A stretch of DNA of 64,000 nucleotides from Aphelocoma coerulescens (Eukaryota; Chordata; Aves; Passeriformes; Corvidae). The stretch is taken from NCBI RefSeq assembly GCF_041296385.1, contig NW_027183588.1, positions 1 through 64,000 of the forward strand. Direction: 5' to 3'. The notes below the pieces were generated by a model that worked only from the letters and a program-made list of their open reading frames with translations, ran no database searches and was not told the DNA's origin. A program made the translations under genes and the position numbers. This document shows positions 9,801 to 23,347 of the stretch, piece after piece (the first letter of the stretch is position 1; the number at the start of each line of letters is the position of its first letter).

Positions 9801-12800
9801 CGGTGCTGTCTGCCCGGTCCTTCTCGGCTCCAGTTTACCCCGCTGCCCACCGCACTCTCGCAAGAGGCAAAGAGCTTCGGCAGGCATCTCGCACTGGAGA
9901 GAGGTGCCAGGACAAAACCACCTTCTTCATCAAGGCTTCCTCGTGGCCCAGATTGTGGTGCTGCGTTCAAAGTCTTGCACACGGAAAGACTCATCCAGCA
10001 AGTGCTTCTCCCCCGGCACGTTTCGCTGAGCGAGGGCAACGTGGGGAACCGGGGACGCTGCAAAACTGAGAAAGCACCCTTGTGCCTGGAGCCGAGGGAA
10101 AGCCGAGCACAGCACCCGTGTGTATGCGGGCAGTGCACACGCCGAAAAGCGGCCGAGTAGGATGCCGTGGCTGGGCTTCTCTTCTGTCCAGACAACGGCA
10201 GGCGGAGAAAGAAACCGGGGAGCACCGGGCTTGTGTGTGCAGTGCACCGAATTGCAGACGTCTGGTAAACGCTCGTTCACGAGCCCAGTGGGCCGAGTGT
10301 GTTCTCGCTGCTGCAAAAAGGATCGTGCTCAATCCACAGCGTGGACACAAGCACTTTCCTAGTCATTCAGCCTTTCAGAGTCCCAGCAGCTAGAGCTCGG
10401 CCAGGAGCACAGGTCAAAGCAGAAAGCTCTCCGAAAGTGCCCCTTCTCCGAGCAGCCTTCCAAAAGCGCACATCACACTGTGGCCCCTGTGCCTTTCTTC
10501 TAAGCCCGACGTCCTGCCTTGTTTTTCAGCCTCGCAGCTACCGCTGTCAACCTCCAGCAGCTGCTCTCCTGGAGAACGGCTCTAGAAGCAAAAGCCAGTG
10601 CTGGCTTGCACCTTCGCCTTCTGCACGTAAGCAACAGCAATCTCAGCGGTGCACTTCTGTACTTCCCTGCTCCGCTGCACCCTACCATCGTGTTCTCCGA
10701 AACTCGGAGACGGAAGGGAAGTGCATTTGCCTCCACAGAGCTCTGCAAGAGGACTAGGCAGCAGCAGCAGCACAAGTAACTGTGGCGCGTCGTCCTCCTT
10801 CCTGAGGCTGTAAGGTGAATTCTGCAGGCAGGAGAGTGGCAGCCACGCTCGTCTCGCAAGCCCGGACGACGCGCACCCGAGCCCGGTGCTCCGCGGCTTC
10901 GTTCCTCGCCTTTTCGAGCACGCCGTACCTTCGTTCTCCCGGAGGCGGACCGGTCGTCTGCCTCTCGCCCGGAACTCTGTGCCGGCAGCGAAGCGCTCCA
11001 GCGCGCTGCTTCTGCCCGAACGCGGCCGGGCCGTGCCCCTTTCCTCCTGAGCAATACGTACCACTGCATTCTGCCTCTCTGGTGCTCTGAATGGAAAGGG
11101 AAAGCTTCTGGGCTACGTCTCGCACAGAGAGCCGTGCCGGGGACGGCAAGCTCACGCGGCCTTTGCCTCCGACACTTGGGGGAGCGCCTAGCTGCAGCGC
11201 CTTCCAGCCAGGGCCAGTCCGCTTTCCCCGGCACAACCTGCAAAGCACCTGTCGGATGGCGGTGCTGTCTGCCCGGTCCTTCTCGGCTCCAGTTTACCCC
11301 GCTGCCCACCGCACTCTCGCAAGAGGCAAAGAGCTTCGGCAGGCATCTCGCACTGGAGAGAGGTGCCAGGACAAAACCACCTTCTTCATCAAGGCTTCCT
11401 CGTGGCCCAGATTGTGGTGCTGCGTTCAAAGTCTTGCACACGGAAAGACTCATCCAGCAAGTGCTTCTCCCCCGGCACGTTTCGCTGAGCGAGGGCAACG
11501 TGGGGAACCGGGGACGCTGCAAAACTGAGAAAGCACCCTTGTGCCTGGAGCCGAGGGAAAGCCGAGCACAGCACCCGTGTGTATGCGGGCAGTGCACACG
11601 CCGAAAAGCGGCCGAGTAGGATGCCGTGGCTGGGCTTCTCTTCTGTCCAGACAACGGCAGGCGGAGAAAGAAACCGGGGAGCACCGGGCTTGTGTGTGCA
11701 GTGCACCGAATTGCAGACGTCTGGTAAACGCTCGTTCACGAGCCCAGTGGGCCGAGTGTGTTCTCGCTGCTGCAAAAAGGATCGTGCTCAATCCACAGCG
11801 TGGACACAAGCACTTTCCTAGTCATTCAGCCTTTCAGAGTCCCAGCAGCTAGAGCTCGGCCAGGAGCACAGGTCAAAGCAGAAAGCTCTCCGAAAGTGCC
11901 CCTTCTCCGAGCAGCCTTCCAAAAGCGCACATCACACTGTGGCCCCTGTGCCTTTCTTCTAAGCCCGACGTCCTGCCTTGTTTTTCAGCCTCGCAGCTAC
12001 CGCTGTCAACCTCCAGCAGCTGCTCTCCTGGAGAACGGCTCTAGAAGCAAAAGCCAGTGCTGGCTTGCACCTTCGCCTTCTGCACGTAAGCAACAGCAAT
12101 CTCAGCGGTGCACTTCTGTACTTCCCTGCTCCGCTGCACCCTACCATCGTGTTCTCCGAAACTCGGAGACGGAAGGGAAGTGCATTTGCCTCCACAGAGC
12201 TCTGCAAGAGGACTAGGCAGCAGCAGCAGCACAAGTAACTGTGGCGCGTCGTCCTCCTTCCTGAGGCTGTAAGGTGAATTCTGCAGGCAGGAGAGTGGCA
12301 GCCACGCTCGTCTCGCAAGCCCGGACGACGCGCACCCGAGCCCGGTGCTCCGCGGCTTCGTTCCTCGCCTTTTCGAGCACGCCGTACCTTCGTTCTCCCG
12401 GAGGCGGACCGGTCGTCTGCCTCTCGCCCGGAACTCTGTGCCGGCAGCGAAGCGCTCCAGCGCGCTGCTTCTGCCCGAACGCGGCCGGGCCGTGCCCCTT
12501 TCCTCCTGAGCAATACGTACCACTGCATTCTGCCTCTCTGGTGCTCTGAATGGAAAGGGAAAGCTTCTGGGCTACGTCTCGCACAGAGAGCCGTGCCGGG
12601 GACGGCAAGCTCACGCGGCCTTTGCCTCCGACACTTGGGGGAGCGCCTAGCTGCAGCGCCTTCCAGCCAGGGCCAGTCCGCTTTCCCCGGCACAACCTGC
12701 AAAGCACCTGTCGGATGGCGGTGCTGTCTGCCCGGTCCTTCTCGGCTCCAGTTTACCCCGCTGCCCACCGCACTCTCGCAAGAGGCAAAGAGCTTCGGCA

Positions 12801-15800
12801 GGCATCTCGCACTGGAGAGAGGTGCCAGGACAAAACCACCTTCTTCATCAAGGCTTCCTCGTGGCCCAGATTGTGGTGCTGCGTTCAAAGTCTTGCACAC
12901 GGAAAGACTCATCCAGCAAGTGCTTCTCCCCCGGCACGTTTCGCTGAGCGAGGGCAACGTGGGGAACCGGGGACGCTGCAAAACTGAGAAAGCACCCTTG
13001 TGCCTGGAGCCGAGGGAAAGCCGAGCACAGCACCCGTGTGTATGCGGGCAGTGCACACGCCGAAAAGCGGCCGAGTAGGATGCCGTGGCTGGGCTTCTCT
13101 TCTGTCCAGACAACGGCAGGCGGAGAAAGAAACCGGGGAGCACCGGGCTTGTGTGTGCAGTGCACCGAATTGCAGACGTCTGGTAAACGCTCGTTCACGA
13201 GCCCAGTGGGCCGAGTGTGTTCTCGCTGCTGCAAAAAGGATCGTGCTCAATCCACAGCGTGGACACAAGCACTTTCCTAGTCATTCAGCCTTTCAGAGTC
13301 CCAGCAGCTAGAGCTCGGCCAGGAGCACAGGTCAAAGCAGAAAGCTCTCCGAAAGTGCCCCTTCTCCGAGCAGCCTTCCAAAAGCGCACATCACACTGTG
13401 GCCCCTGTGCCTTTCTTCTAAGCCCGACGTCCTGCCTTGTTTTTCAGCCTCGCAGCTACCGCTGTCAACCTCCAGCAGCTGCTCTCCTGGAGAACGGCTC
13501 TAGAAGCAAAAGCCAGTGCTGGCTTGCACCTTCGCCTTCTGCACGTAAGCAACAGCAATCTCAGCGGTGCACTTCTGTACTTCCCTGCTCCGCTGCACCC
13601 TACCATCGTGTTCTCCGAAACTCGGAGACGGAAGGGAAGTGCATTTGCCTCCACAGAGCTCTGCAAGAGGACTAGGCAGCAGCAGCAGCACAAGTAACTG
13701 TGGCGCGTCGTCCTCCTTCCTGAGGCTGTAAGGTGAATTCTGCAGGCAGGAGAGTGGCAGCCACGCTCGTCTCGCAAGCCCGGACGACGCGCACCCGAGC
13801 CCGGTGCTCCGCGGCTTCGTTCCTCGCCTTTTCGAGCACGCCGTACCTTCGTTCTCCCGGAGGCGGACCGGTCGTCTGCCTCTCGCCCGGAACTCTGTGC
13901 CGGCAGCGAAGCGCTCCAGCGCGCTGCTTCTGCCCGAACGCGGCCGGGCCGTGCCCCTTTCCTCCTGAGCAATACGTACCACTGCATTCTGCCTCTCTGG
14001 TGCTCTGAATGGAAAGGGAAAGCTTCTGGGCTACGTCTCGCACAGAGAGCCGTGCCGGGGACGGCAAGCTCACGCGGCCTTTGCCTCCGACACTTGGGGG
14101 AGCGCCTAGCTGCAGCGCCTTCCAGCCAGGGCCAGTCCGCTTTCCCCGGCACAACCTGCAAAGCACCTGTCGGATGGCGGTGCTGTCTGCCCGGTCCTTC
14201 TCGGCTCCAGTTTACCCCGCTGCCCACCGCACTCTCGCAAGAGGCAAAGAGCTTCGGCAGGCATCTCGCACTGGAGAGAGGTGCCAGGACAAAACCACCT
14301 TCTTCATCAAGGCTTCCTCGTGGCCCAGATTGTGGTGCTGCGTTCAAAGTCTTGCACACGGAAAGACTCATCCAGCAAGTGCTTCTCCCCCGGCACGTTT
14401 CGCTGAGCGAGGGCAACGTGGGGAACCGGGGACGCTGCAAAACTGAGAAAGCACCCTTGTGCCTGGAGCCGAGGGAAAGCCGAGCACAGCACCCGTGTGT
14501 ATGCGGGCAGTGCACACGCCGAAAAGCGGCCGAGTAGGATGCCGTGGCTGGGCTTCTCTTCTGTCCAGACAACGGCAGGCGGAGAAAGAAACCGGGGAGC
14601 ACCGGGCTTGTGTGTGCAGTGCACCGAATTGCAGACGTCTGGTAAACGCTCGTTCACGAGCCCAGTGGGCCGAGTGTGTTCTCGCTGCTGCAAAAAGGAT
14701 CGTGCTCAATCCACAGCGTGGACACAAGCACTTTCCTAGTCATTCAGCCTTTCAGAGTCCCAGCAGCTAGAGCTCGGCCAGGAGCACAGGTCAAAGCAGA
14801 AAGCTCTCCGAAAGTGCCCCTTCTCCGAGCAGCCTTCCAAAAGCGCACATCACACTGTGGCCCCTGTGCCTTTCTTCTAAGCCCGACGTCCTGCCTTGTT
14901 TTTCAGCCTCGCAGCTACCGCTGTCAACCTCCAGCAGCTGCTCTCCTGGAGAACGGCTCTAGAAGCAAAAGCCAGTGCTGGCTTGCACCTTCGCCTTCTG
15001 CACGTAAGCAACAGCAATCTCAGCGGTGCACTTCTGTACTTCCCTGCTCCGCTGCACCCTACCATCGTGTTCTCCGAAACTCGGAGACGGAAGGGAAGTG
15101 CATTTGCCTCCACAGAGCTCTGCAAGAGGACTAGGCAGCAGCAGCAGCACAAGTAACTGTGGCGCGTCGTCCTCCTTCCTGAGGCTGTAAGGTGAATTCT
15201 GCAGGCAGGAGAGTGGCAGCCACGCTCGTCTCGCAAGCCCGGACGACGCGCACCCGAGCCCGGTGCTCCGCGGCTTCGTTCCTCGCCTTTTCGAGCACGC
15301 CGTACCTTCGTTCTCCCGGAGGCGGACCGGTCGTCTGCCTCTCGCCCGGAACTCTGTGCCGGCAGCGAAGCGCTCCAGCGCGCTGCTTCTGCCCGAACGC
15401 GGCCGGGCCGTGCCCCTTTCCTCCTGAGCAATACGTACCACTGCATTCTGCCTCTCTGGTGCTCTGAATGGAAAGGGAAAGCTTCTGGGCTACGTCTCGC
15501 ACAGAGAGCCGTGCCGGGGACGGCAAGCTCACGCGGCCTTTGCCTCCGACACTTGGGGGAGCGCCTAGCTGCAGCGCCTTCCAGCCAGGGCCAGTCCGCT
15601 TTCCCCGGCACAACCTGCAAAGCACCTGTCGGATGGCGGTGCTGTCTGCCCGGTCCTTCTCGGCTCCAGTTTACCCCGCTGCCCACCGCACTCTCGCAAG
15701 AGGCAAAGAGCTTCGGCAGGCATCTCGCACTGGAGAGAGGTGCCAGGACAAAACCACCTTCTTCATCAAGGCTTCCTCGTGGCCCAGATTGTGGTGCTGC

Positions 15801-17508
15801 GTTCAAAGTCTTGCACACGGAAAGACTCATCCAGCAAGTGCTTCTCCCCCGGCACGTTTCGCTGAGCGAGGGCAACGTGGGGAACCGGGGACGCTGCAAA
15901 ACTGAGAAAGCACCCTTGTGCCTGGAGCCGAGGGAAAGCCGAGCACAGCACCCGTGTGTATGCGGGCAGTGCACACGCCGAAAAGCGGCCGAGTAGGATG
16001 CCGTGGCTGGGCTTCTCTTCTGTCCAGACAACGGCAGGCGGAGAAAGAAACCGGGGAGCACCGGGCTTGTGTGTGCAGTGCACCGAATTGCAGACGTCTG
16101 GTAAACGCTCGTTCACGAGCCCAGTGGGCCGAGTGTGTTCTCGCTGCTGCAAAAAGGATCGTGCTCAATCCACAGCGTGGACACAAGCACTTTCCTAGTC
16201 ATTCAGCCTTTCAGAGTCCCAGCAGCTAGAGCTCGGCCAGGAGCACAGGTCAAAGCAGAAAGCTCTCCGAAAGTGCCCCTTCTCCGAGCAGCCTTCCAAA
16301 AGCGCACATCACACTGTGGCCCCTGTGCCTTTCTTCTAAGCCCGACGTCCTGCCTTGTTTTTCAGCCTCGCAGCTACCGCTGTCAACCTCCAGCAGCTGC
16401 TCTCCTGGAGAACGGCTCTAGAAGCAAAAGCCAGTGCTGGCTTGCACCTTCGCCTTCTGCACGTAAGCAACAGCAATCTCAGCGGTGCACTTCTGTACTT
16501 CCCTGCTCCGCTGCACCCTACCATCGTGTTCTCCGAAACTCGGAGACGGAAGGGAAGTGCATTTGCCTCCACAGAGCTCTGCAAGAGGACTAGGCAGCAG
16601 CAGCAGCACAAGTAACTGTGGCGCGTCGTCCTCCTTCCTGAGGCTGTAAGGTGAATTCTGCAGGCAGGAGAGTGGCAGCCACGCTCGTCTCGCAAGCCCG
16701 GACGACGCGCACCCGAGCCCGGTGCTCCGCGGCTTCGTTCCTCGCCTTTTCGAGCACGCCGTACCTTCGTTCTCCCGGAGGCGGACCGGTCGTCTGCCTC
16801 TCGCCCGGAACTCTGTGCCGGCAGCGAAGCGCTCCAGCGCGCTGCTTCTGCCCGAACGCGGCCGGGCCGTGCCCCTTTCCTCCTGAGCAATACGTACCAC
16901 TGCATTCTGCCTCTCTGGTGCTCTGAATGGAAAGGGAAAGCTTCTGGGCTACGTCTCGCACAGAGAGCCGTGCCGGGGACGGCAAGCTCACGCGGCCTTT
17001 GCCTCCGACACTTGGGGGAGCGCCTAGCTGCAGCGCCTTCCAGCCAGGGCCAGTCCGCTTTCCCCGGCACAACCTGCAAAGCACCTGTCGGATGGCGGTG
17101 CTGTCTGCCCGGTCCTTCTCGGCTCCAGTTTACCCCGCTGCCCACCGCACTCTCGCAAGAGGCAAAGAGCTTCGGCAGGCATCTCGCACTGGAGAGAGGT
17201 GCCAGGACAAAACCACCTTCTTCATCAAGGCTTCCTCGTGGCCCAGATTGTGGTGCTGCGTTCAAAGTCTTGCACACGGAAAGACTCATCCAGCAAGTGC
17301 TTCTCCCCCGGCACGTTTCGCTGAGCGAGGGCAACGTGGGGAACCGGGGACGCTGCAAAACTGAGAAAGCACCCTTGTGCCTGGAGCCGAGGGAAAGCCG
17401 AGCACAGCACCCGTGTGTATGCGGGCAGTGCACACGCCGAAAAGCGGCCGAGTAGGATGCCGTGGCTGGGCTTCTCTTCTGTCCAGACAACGGCAGGCGG
17501 AGAAAGAA

Positions 17509-18968
17509 ACCGGGGAGCACCGGGCTTGTGTGTGCAGTGCACCGAATTGCAGACGTCTGGTAAACGCTCGTTCACGAGCCCAGTGGGCCGAGTGTGTTCT
17601 CGCTGCTGCAAAAAGGATCGTGCTCAATCCACAGCGTGGACACAAGCACTTTCCTAGTCATTCAGCCTTTCAGAGTCCCAGCAGCTAGAGCTCGGCCAGG
17701 AGCACAGGTCAAAGCAGAAAGCTCTCCGAAAGTGCCCCTTCTCCGAGCAGCCTTCCAAAAGCGCACATCACACTGTGGCCCCTGTGCCTTTCTTCTAAGC
17801 CCGACGTCCTGCCTTGTTTTTCAGCCTCGCAGCTACCGCTGTCAACCTCCAGCAGCTGCTCTCCTGGAGAACGGCTCTAGAAGCAAAAGCCAGTGCTGGC
17901 TTGCACCTTCGCCTTCTGCACGTAAGCAACAGCAATCTCAGCGGTGCACTTCTGTACTTCCCTGCTCCGCTGCACCCTACCATCGTGTTCTCCGAAACTC
18001 GGAGACGGAAGGGAAGTGCATTTGCCTCCACAGAGCTCTGCAAGAGGACTAGGCAGCAGCAGCAGCACAAGTAACTGTGGCGCGTCGTCCTCCTTCCTGA
18101 GGCTGTAAGGTGAATTCTGCAGGCAGGAGAGTGGCAGCCACGCTCGTCTCGCAAGCCCGGACGACGCGCACTCCGAGCCCGGTGCTCCGCGGCTTCGTTC
18201 CTCGCCTTTTCGAGCACGCCGTACCTTCGTTCTCCCGGAGGCGGACCGGTCGTCTGCCTCTCGCCCGGAACTCTGTGCCGGCAGCGAAGCGCTCCAGCGC
18301 GCTGCTTCTGCCCGAACGCGGCCGGGCCGTGCCCCTTTCCTCCTGAGCAATACGTACCACTGCATTCTGCCTCTCTGGTGCTCTGAATGGAAAGGGAAAG
18401 CTTCTGGGCTACGTCTCGCACAGAGAGCCGTGCCGGGGACGGCAAGCTCACGCGGCCTTTGCCTCCGACACTTGGGGGAGCGCCTAGCTGCAGCGCCTTC
18501 CAGCCAGGGCCAGTCCGCTTTCCCCGGCACAACCTGCAAAGCACCTGTCGGATGGCGGTGCTGTCTGCCCGGTCCTTCTCGGCTCCAGTTTACCCCGCTG
18601 CCCACCGCACTCTCGCAAGAGGCAAAGAGCTTCGGCAGGCATCTCGCACTGGAGAGAGGTGCCAGGACAAAACCACCTTCTTCATCAAGGCTTCCTCGTG
18701 GCCCAGATTGTGGTGCTGCGTTCAAAGTCTTGCACACGGAAAGACTCATCCAGCAAGTGCTTCTCCCCCGGCACGTTTCGCTGAGCGAGGGCAACGTGGG
18801 GAACCGGGGACGCTGCAAAACTGAGAAAGCACCCTTGTGCCTGGAGCCGAGGGAAAGCCGAGCACAGCACCCGTGTGTATGCGGGCAGTGCACACGCCGA
18901 AAAGCGGCCGAGTAGGATGCCGTGGCTGGGCTTCTCTTCTGTCCAGACAACGGCAGGCGGAGAAAGAA
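17509..18968 (+). repeat. Copy 13: 1,460 bp, one inserted base
   Basis: Identical to the consensus except for one extra t near 18172, changing gcgcacccgag to gcgcactccgag (unit position about 663). This is the only indel outside copies 16-18. Copies 17 and 18 are altered at the same place. It shifts every reading frame that crosses it. Confidence 0.95.
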
Positions 18969-21886
18969 ACCGGGGAGCACCGGGCTTGTGTGTGCAGTGC
19001 ACCGAATTGCAGACGTCTGGTAAACGCTCGTTCACGAGCCCAGTGGGCCGAGTGTGTTCTCGCTGCTGCAAAAAGGATCGTGCTCAATCCACAGCGTGGA
19101 CACAAGCACTTTCCTAGTCATTCAGCCTTTCAGAGTCCCAGCAGCTAGAGCTCGGCCAGGAGCACAGGTCAAAGCAGAAAGCTCTCCGAAAGTGCCCCTT
19201 CTCCGAGCAGCCTTCCAAAAGCGCACATCACACTGTGGCCCCTGTGCCTTTCTTCTAAGCCCGACGTCCTGCCTTGTTTTTCAGCCTCGCAGCTACCGCT
19301 GTCAACCTCCAGCAGCTGCTCTCCTGGAGAACGGCTCTAGAAGCAAAAGCCAGTGCTGGCTTGCACCTTCGCCTTCTGCACGTAAGCAACAGCAATCTCA
19401 GCGGTGCACTTCTGTACTTCCCTGCTCCGCTGCACCCTACCATCGTGTTCTCCGAAACTCGGAGACGGAAGGGAAGTGCATTTGCCTCCACAGAGCTCTG
19501 CAAGAGGACTAGGCAGCAGCAGCAGCACAAGTAACTGTGGCGCGTCGTCCTCCTTCCTGAGGCTGTAAGGTGAATTCTGCAGGCAGGAGAGTGGCAGCCA
19601 CGCTCGTCTCGCAAGCCCGGACGACGCGCACCCGAGCCCGGTGCTCCGCGGCTTCGTTCCTCGCCTTTTCGAGCACGCCGTACCTTCGTTCTCCCGGAGG
19701 CGGACCGGTCGTCTGCCTCTCGCCCGGAACTCTGTGCCGGCAGCGAAGCGCTCCAGCGCGCTGCTTCTGCCCGAACGCGGCCGGGCCGTGCCCCTTTCCT
19801 CCTGAGCAATACGTACCACTGCATTCTGCCTCTCTGGTGCTCTGAATGGAAAGGGAAAGCTTCTGGGCTACGTCTCGCACAGAGAGCCGTGCCGGGGACG
19901 GCAAGCTCACGCGGCCTTTGCCTCCGACACTTGGGGGAGCGCCTAGCTGCAGCGCCTTCCAGCCAGGGCCAGTCCGCTTTCCCCGGCACAACCTGCAAAG
20001 CACCTGTCGGATGGCGGTGCTGTCTGCCCGGTCCTTCTCGGCTCCAGTTTACCCCGCTGCCCACCGCACTCTCGCAAGAGGCAAAGAGCTTCGGCAGGCA
20101 TCTCGCACTGGAGAGAGGTGCCAGGACAAAACCACCTTCTTCATCAAGGCTTCCTCGTGGCCCAGATTGTGGTGCTGCGTTCAAAGTCTTGCACACGGAA
20201 AGACTCATCCAGCAAGTGCTTCTCCCCCGGCACGTTTCGCTGAGCGAGGGCAACGTGGGGAACCGGGGACGCTGCAAAACTGAGAAAGCACCCTTGTGCC
20301 TGGAGCCGAGGGAAAGCCGAGCACAGCACCCGTGTGTATGCGGGCAGTGCACACGCCGAAAAGCGGCCGAGTAGGATGCCGTGGCTGGGCTTCTCTTCTG
20401 TCCAGACAACGGCAGGCGGAGAAAGAAACCGGGGAGCACCGGGCTTGTGTGTGCAGTGCACCGAATTGCAGACGTCTGGTAAACGCTCGTTCACGAGCCC
20501 AGTGGGCCGAGTGTGTTCTCGCTGCTGCAAAAAGGATCGTGCTCAATCCACAGCGTGGACACAAGCACTTTCCTAGTCATTCAGCCTTTCAGAGTCCCAG
20601 CAGCTAGAGCTCGGCCAGGAGCACAGGTCAAAGCAGAAAGCTCTCCGAAAGTGCCCCTTCTCCGAGCAGCCTTCCAAAAGCGCACATCACACTGTGGCCC
20701 CTGTGCCTTTCTTCTAAGCCCGACGTCCTGCCTTGTTTTTCAGCCTCGCAGCTACCGCTGTCAACCTCCAGCAGCTGCTCTCCTGGAGAACGGCTCTAGA
20801 AGCAAAAGCCAGTGCTGGCTTGCACCTTCGCCTTCTGCACGTAAGCAACAGCAATCTCAGCGGTGCACTTCTGTACTTCCCTGCTCCGCTGCACCCTACC
20901 ATCGTGTTCTCCGAAACTCGGAGACGGAAGGGAAGTGCATTTGCCTCCACAGAGCTCTGCAAGAGGACTAGGCAGCAGCAGCAGCACAAGTAACTGTGGC
21001 GCGTCGTCCTCCTTCCTGAGGCTGTAAGGTGAATTCTGCAGGCAGGAGAGTGGCAGCCACGCTCGTCTCGCAAGCCCGGACGACGCGCACCCGAGCCCGG
21101 TGCTCCGCGGCTTCGTTCCTCGCCTTTTCGAGCACGCCGTACCTTCGTTCTCCCGGAGGCGGACCGGTCGTCTGCCTCTCGCCCGGAACTCTGTGCCGGC
21201 AGCGAAGCGCTCCAGCGCGCTGCTTCTGCCCGAACGCGGCCGGGCCGTGCCCCTTTCCTCCTGAGCAATACGTACCACTGCATTCTGCCTCTCTGGTGCT
21301 CTGAATGGAAAGGGAAAGCTTCTGGGCTACGTCTCGCACAGAGAGCCGTGCCGGGGACGGCAAGCTCACGCGGCCTTTGCCTCCGACACTTGGGGGAGCG
21401 CCTAGCTGCAGCGCCTTCCAGCCAGGGCCAGTCCGCTTTCCCCGGCACAACCTGCAAAGCACCTGTCGGATGGCGGTGCTGTCTGCCCGGTCCTTCTCGG
21501 CTCCAGTTTACCCCGCTGCCCACCGCACTCTCGCAAGAGGCAAAGAGCTTCGGCAGGCATCTCGCACTGGAGAGAGGTGCCAGGACAAAACCACCTTCTT
21601 CATCAAGGCTTCCTCGTGGCCCAGATTGTGGTGCTGCGTTCAAAGTCTTGCACACGGAAAGACTCATCCAGCAAGTGCTTCTCCCCCGGCACGTTTCGCT
21701 GAGCGAGGGCAACGTGGGGAACCGGGGACGCTGCAAAACTGAGAAAGCACCCTTGTGCCTGGAGCCGAGGGAAAGCCGAGCACAGCACCCGTGTGTATGC
21801 GGGCAGTGCACACGCCGAAAAGCGGCCGAGTAGGATGCCGTGGCTGGGCTTCTCTTCTGTCCAGACAACGGCAGGCGGAGAAAGAA
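18969..21886 (+). repeat. Copies 14-15: consensus
   Basis: Two 1,459-bp monomers matching copy 1, with T at unit positions 332 and 1037. They separate the single-indel copy 13 from the strongly altered copies 16-18. Confidence 0.95.
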
Positions 21887-23347
21887 ACCGGGGAGCACCG
21901 GGCTTGTGTGTGCAGTGCACCGAATTGCAGACGTCTGGTAAACGCTCGTTCACGAGCCCAGTGGGCCGAGTGTGTTCTCGCTGCTGCAAAAAGGATCGTG
22001 CTCAATCCACAGCGTGGACACAAGCACTTTCCTAGTCATTCAGCCTTTCAGAGTCCCAGCAGCTAGAGCTCGGCCAGGAGCACAGGTCAAAGCAGAAAGC
22101 TCTCCGAAAGTGCCCCTTCTCCGAGCAGCCTTCCAAAAGCGCACATCACACTGTGGCCCCTGTGCCTTTCTTCTAAGCCCGACGTCCTGCCTTGTTTTTC
22201 AGCCTCGCAGCTACCGCTGTCAACCTCCAGCAGCTGCTCTCCTGGAGAACGGCTCTAGAAGCAAAAGCCAGTGCTGGCTTGCACCTTCGCCTTCTGCACG
22301 TAAGCAACAGCAATCTCAGCGGTGCACTTCTGTACTTCCCTGCTCCGCTGCACCCTACCATCGTGTTCTCCGAAACTCGGAGACGGAAGGGAAGTGCATT
22401 TGCCTCCACAGAGCTCTGCAAGAGGACTAGGCAGCAGCAGCAGCACAAGTAACTGTGGCGCGTCGTCCTCCTTCCTGAGGCTGTAAGGTGAATTCTGCAG
22501 GCAGGAGAGTGGCAGCCACGCTCGTCTCGCAAGCCCGGACGACGCGCACCCGAGCCCGGTGCTCCGCGCTTCGTTCCTCGCCTTTTCGAGCACGCCGTAC
22601 CTTCGTTCTCCCGGAGGCGGACCGGTCGTCTGCCTCTCGCCCGGAACTCTGTGCCGGCAGCGAAGCGCTCCAGCGCGCTGCTTCTGCCCGAACGCGGCCG
22701 GGCCGTGCCCCTTTCCTCCTGAGCAATACGTACCACTGCATTCTGCCTCTCTGGTGCTCTGAATGGAAAGGGAAAGCTTCTGGGCTACGTCTCGCACAGA
22801 GAGCCGTGCCGGGGACGGCAAGCTCACGCGGCCTTTGCCTCCGACACTTGGGGGAGCGCCTAGCTGCAGCGCCTTCCAGCCAGGGCCAGTCCCGCTTTCC
22901 CCCGGCACAACCTGCAAAGCACCCGTCGGATGGCGGTGCTGTCTGCCCGGTCCTTCTCGGCTCCAGTTTACCCCGCTGGCCCACCGCACTCTCGCAAGAG
23001 CAAAGAGCTTCGGCAGGCATCTCGCACTGGAGAGAGGTGCCAGGACAAAACCACCTTCTTCATCAAGGCTTCCTCGTGGCCCAGATTGTGGTGCTGCGTT
23101 CAAAGTCTTGCACACGGAAAGACTCATCCAGCAAGTGCTTCTCCCCCGGCACGTTTCGCTGAGCGAGGGGCAACGTGGGAACCGGGGACGCTGCAAAACT
23201 GAGAAAGCACCCTTGTGCCTGGAGCCGAGGGAAAGCCGAGCACAGCACCCGTTGTGTATGCGGGCAGTGCACACGCCGAAAAGCGGCCGAGTAGGATGCC
23301 GTGGCTGGGCTTCTCTTCTGTCCAGACAACGGCAGGCGGAGAAAGAA
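21887..23347 (+). repeat. Copy 16: 1,461 bp, eight small indels
   Basis: The first 680 bases match the consensus. After that come loss of a G at about 22568, an extra C in the run at 22891-22893, an extra C at 22899-22903, an extra G at about 22978, loss of a G at about 23000, an extra G at 23167-23170, loss of a G at 23177-23179, and an extra T at about 23252. Nearly all are length changes of short homopolymers, and gains and losses often come in pairs that restore the frame. Position 1037 (22924) is C, the first C-type copy in the window. Either the copy is an older divergent variant or the base calls are poor. Confidence 0.9.

Larger units (their letters stand above)
1..17508 (+). repeat. 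Copies 1-12: identical consensus block
   Basis: Twelve monomers of exactly 1,459 bp, in which I found no difference by eye. All carry T at unit position 332 and T at 1037. Copy 1 (1-1459) serves as the reference for unit coordinates. This is the longest stretch without any variation in the window. It may be the most recently amplified or most strongly homogenised part, or an assembly product in which identical units were placed without distinguishing marks. Confidence 0.95.
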
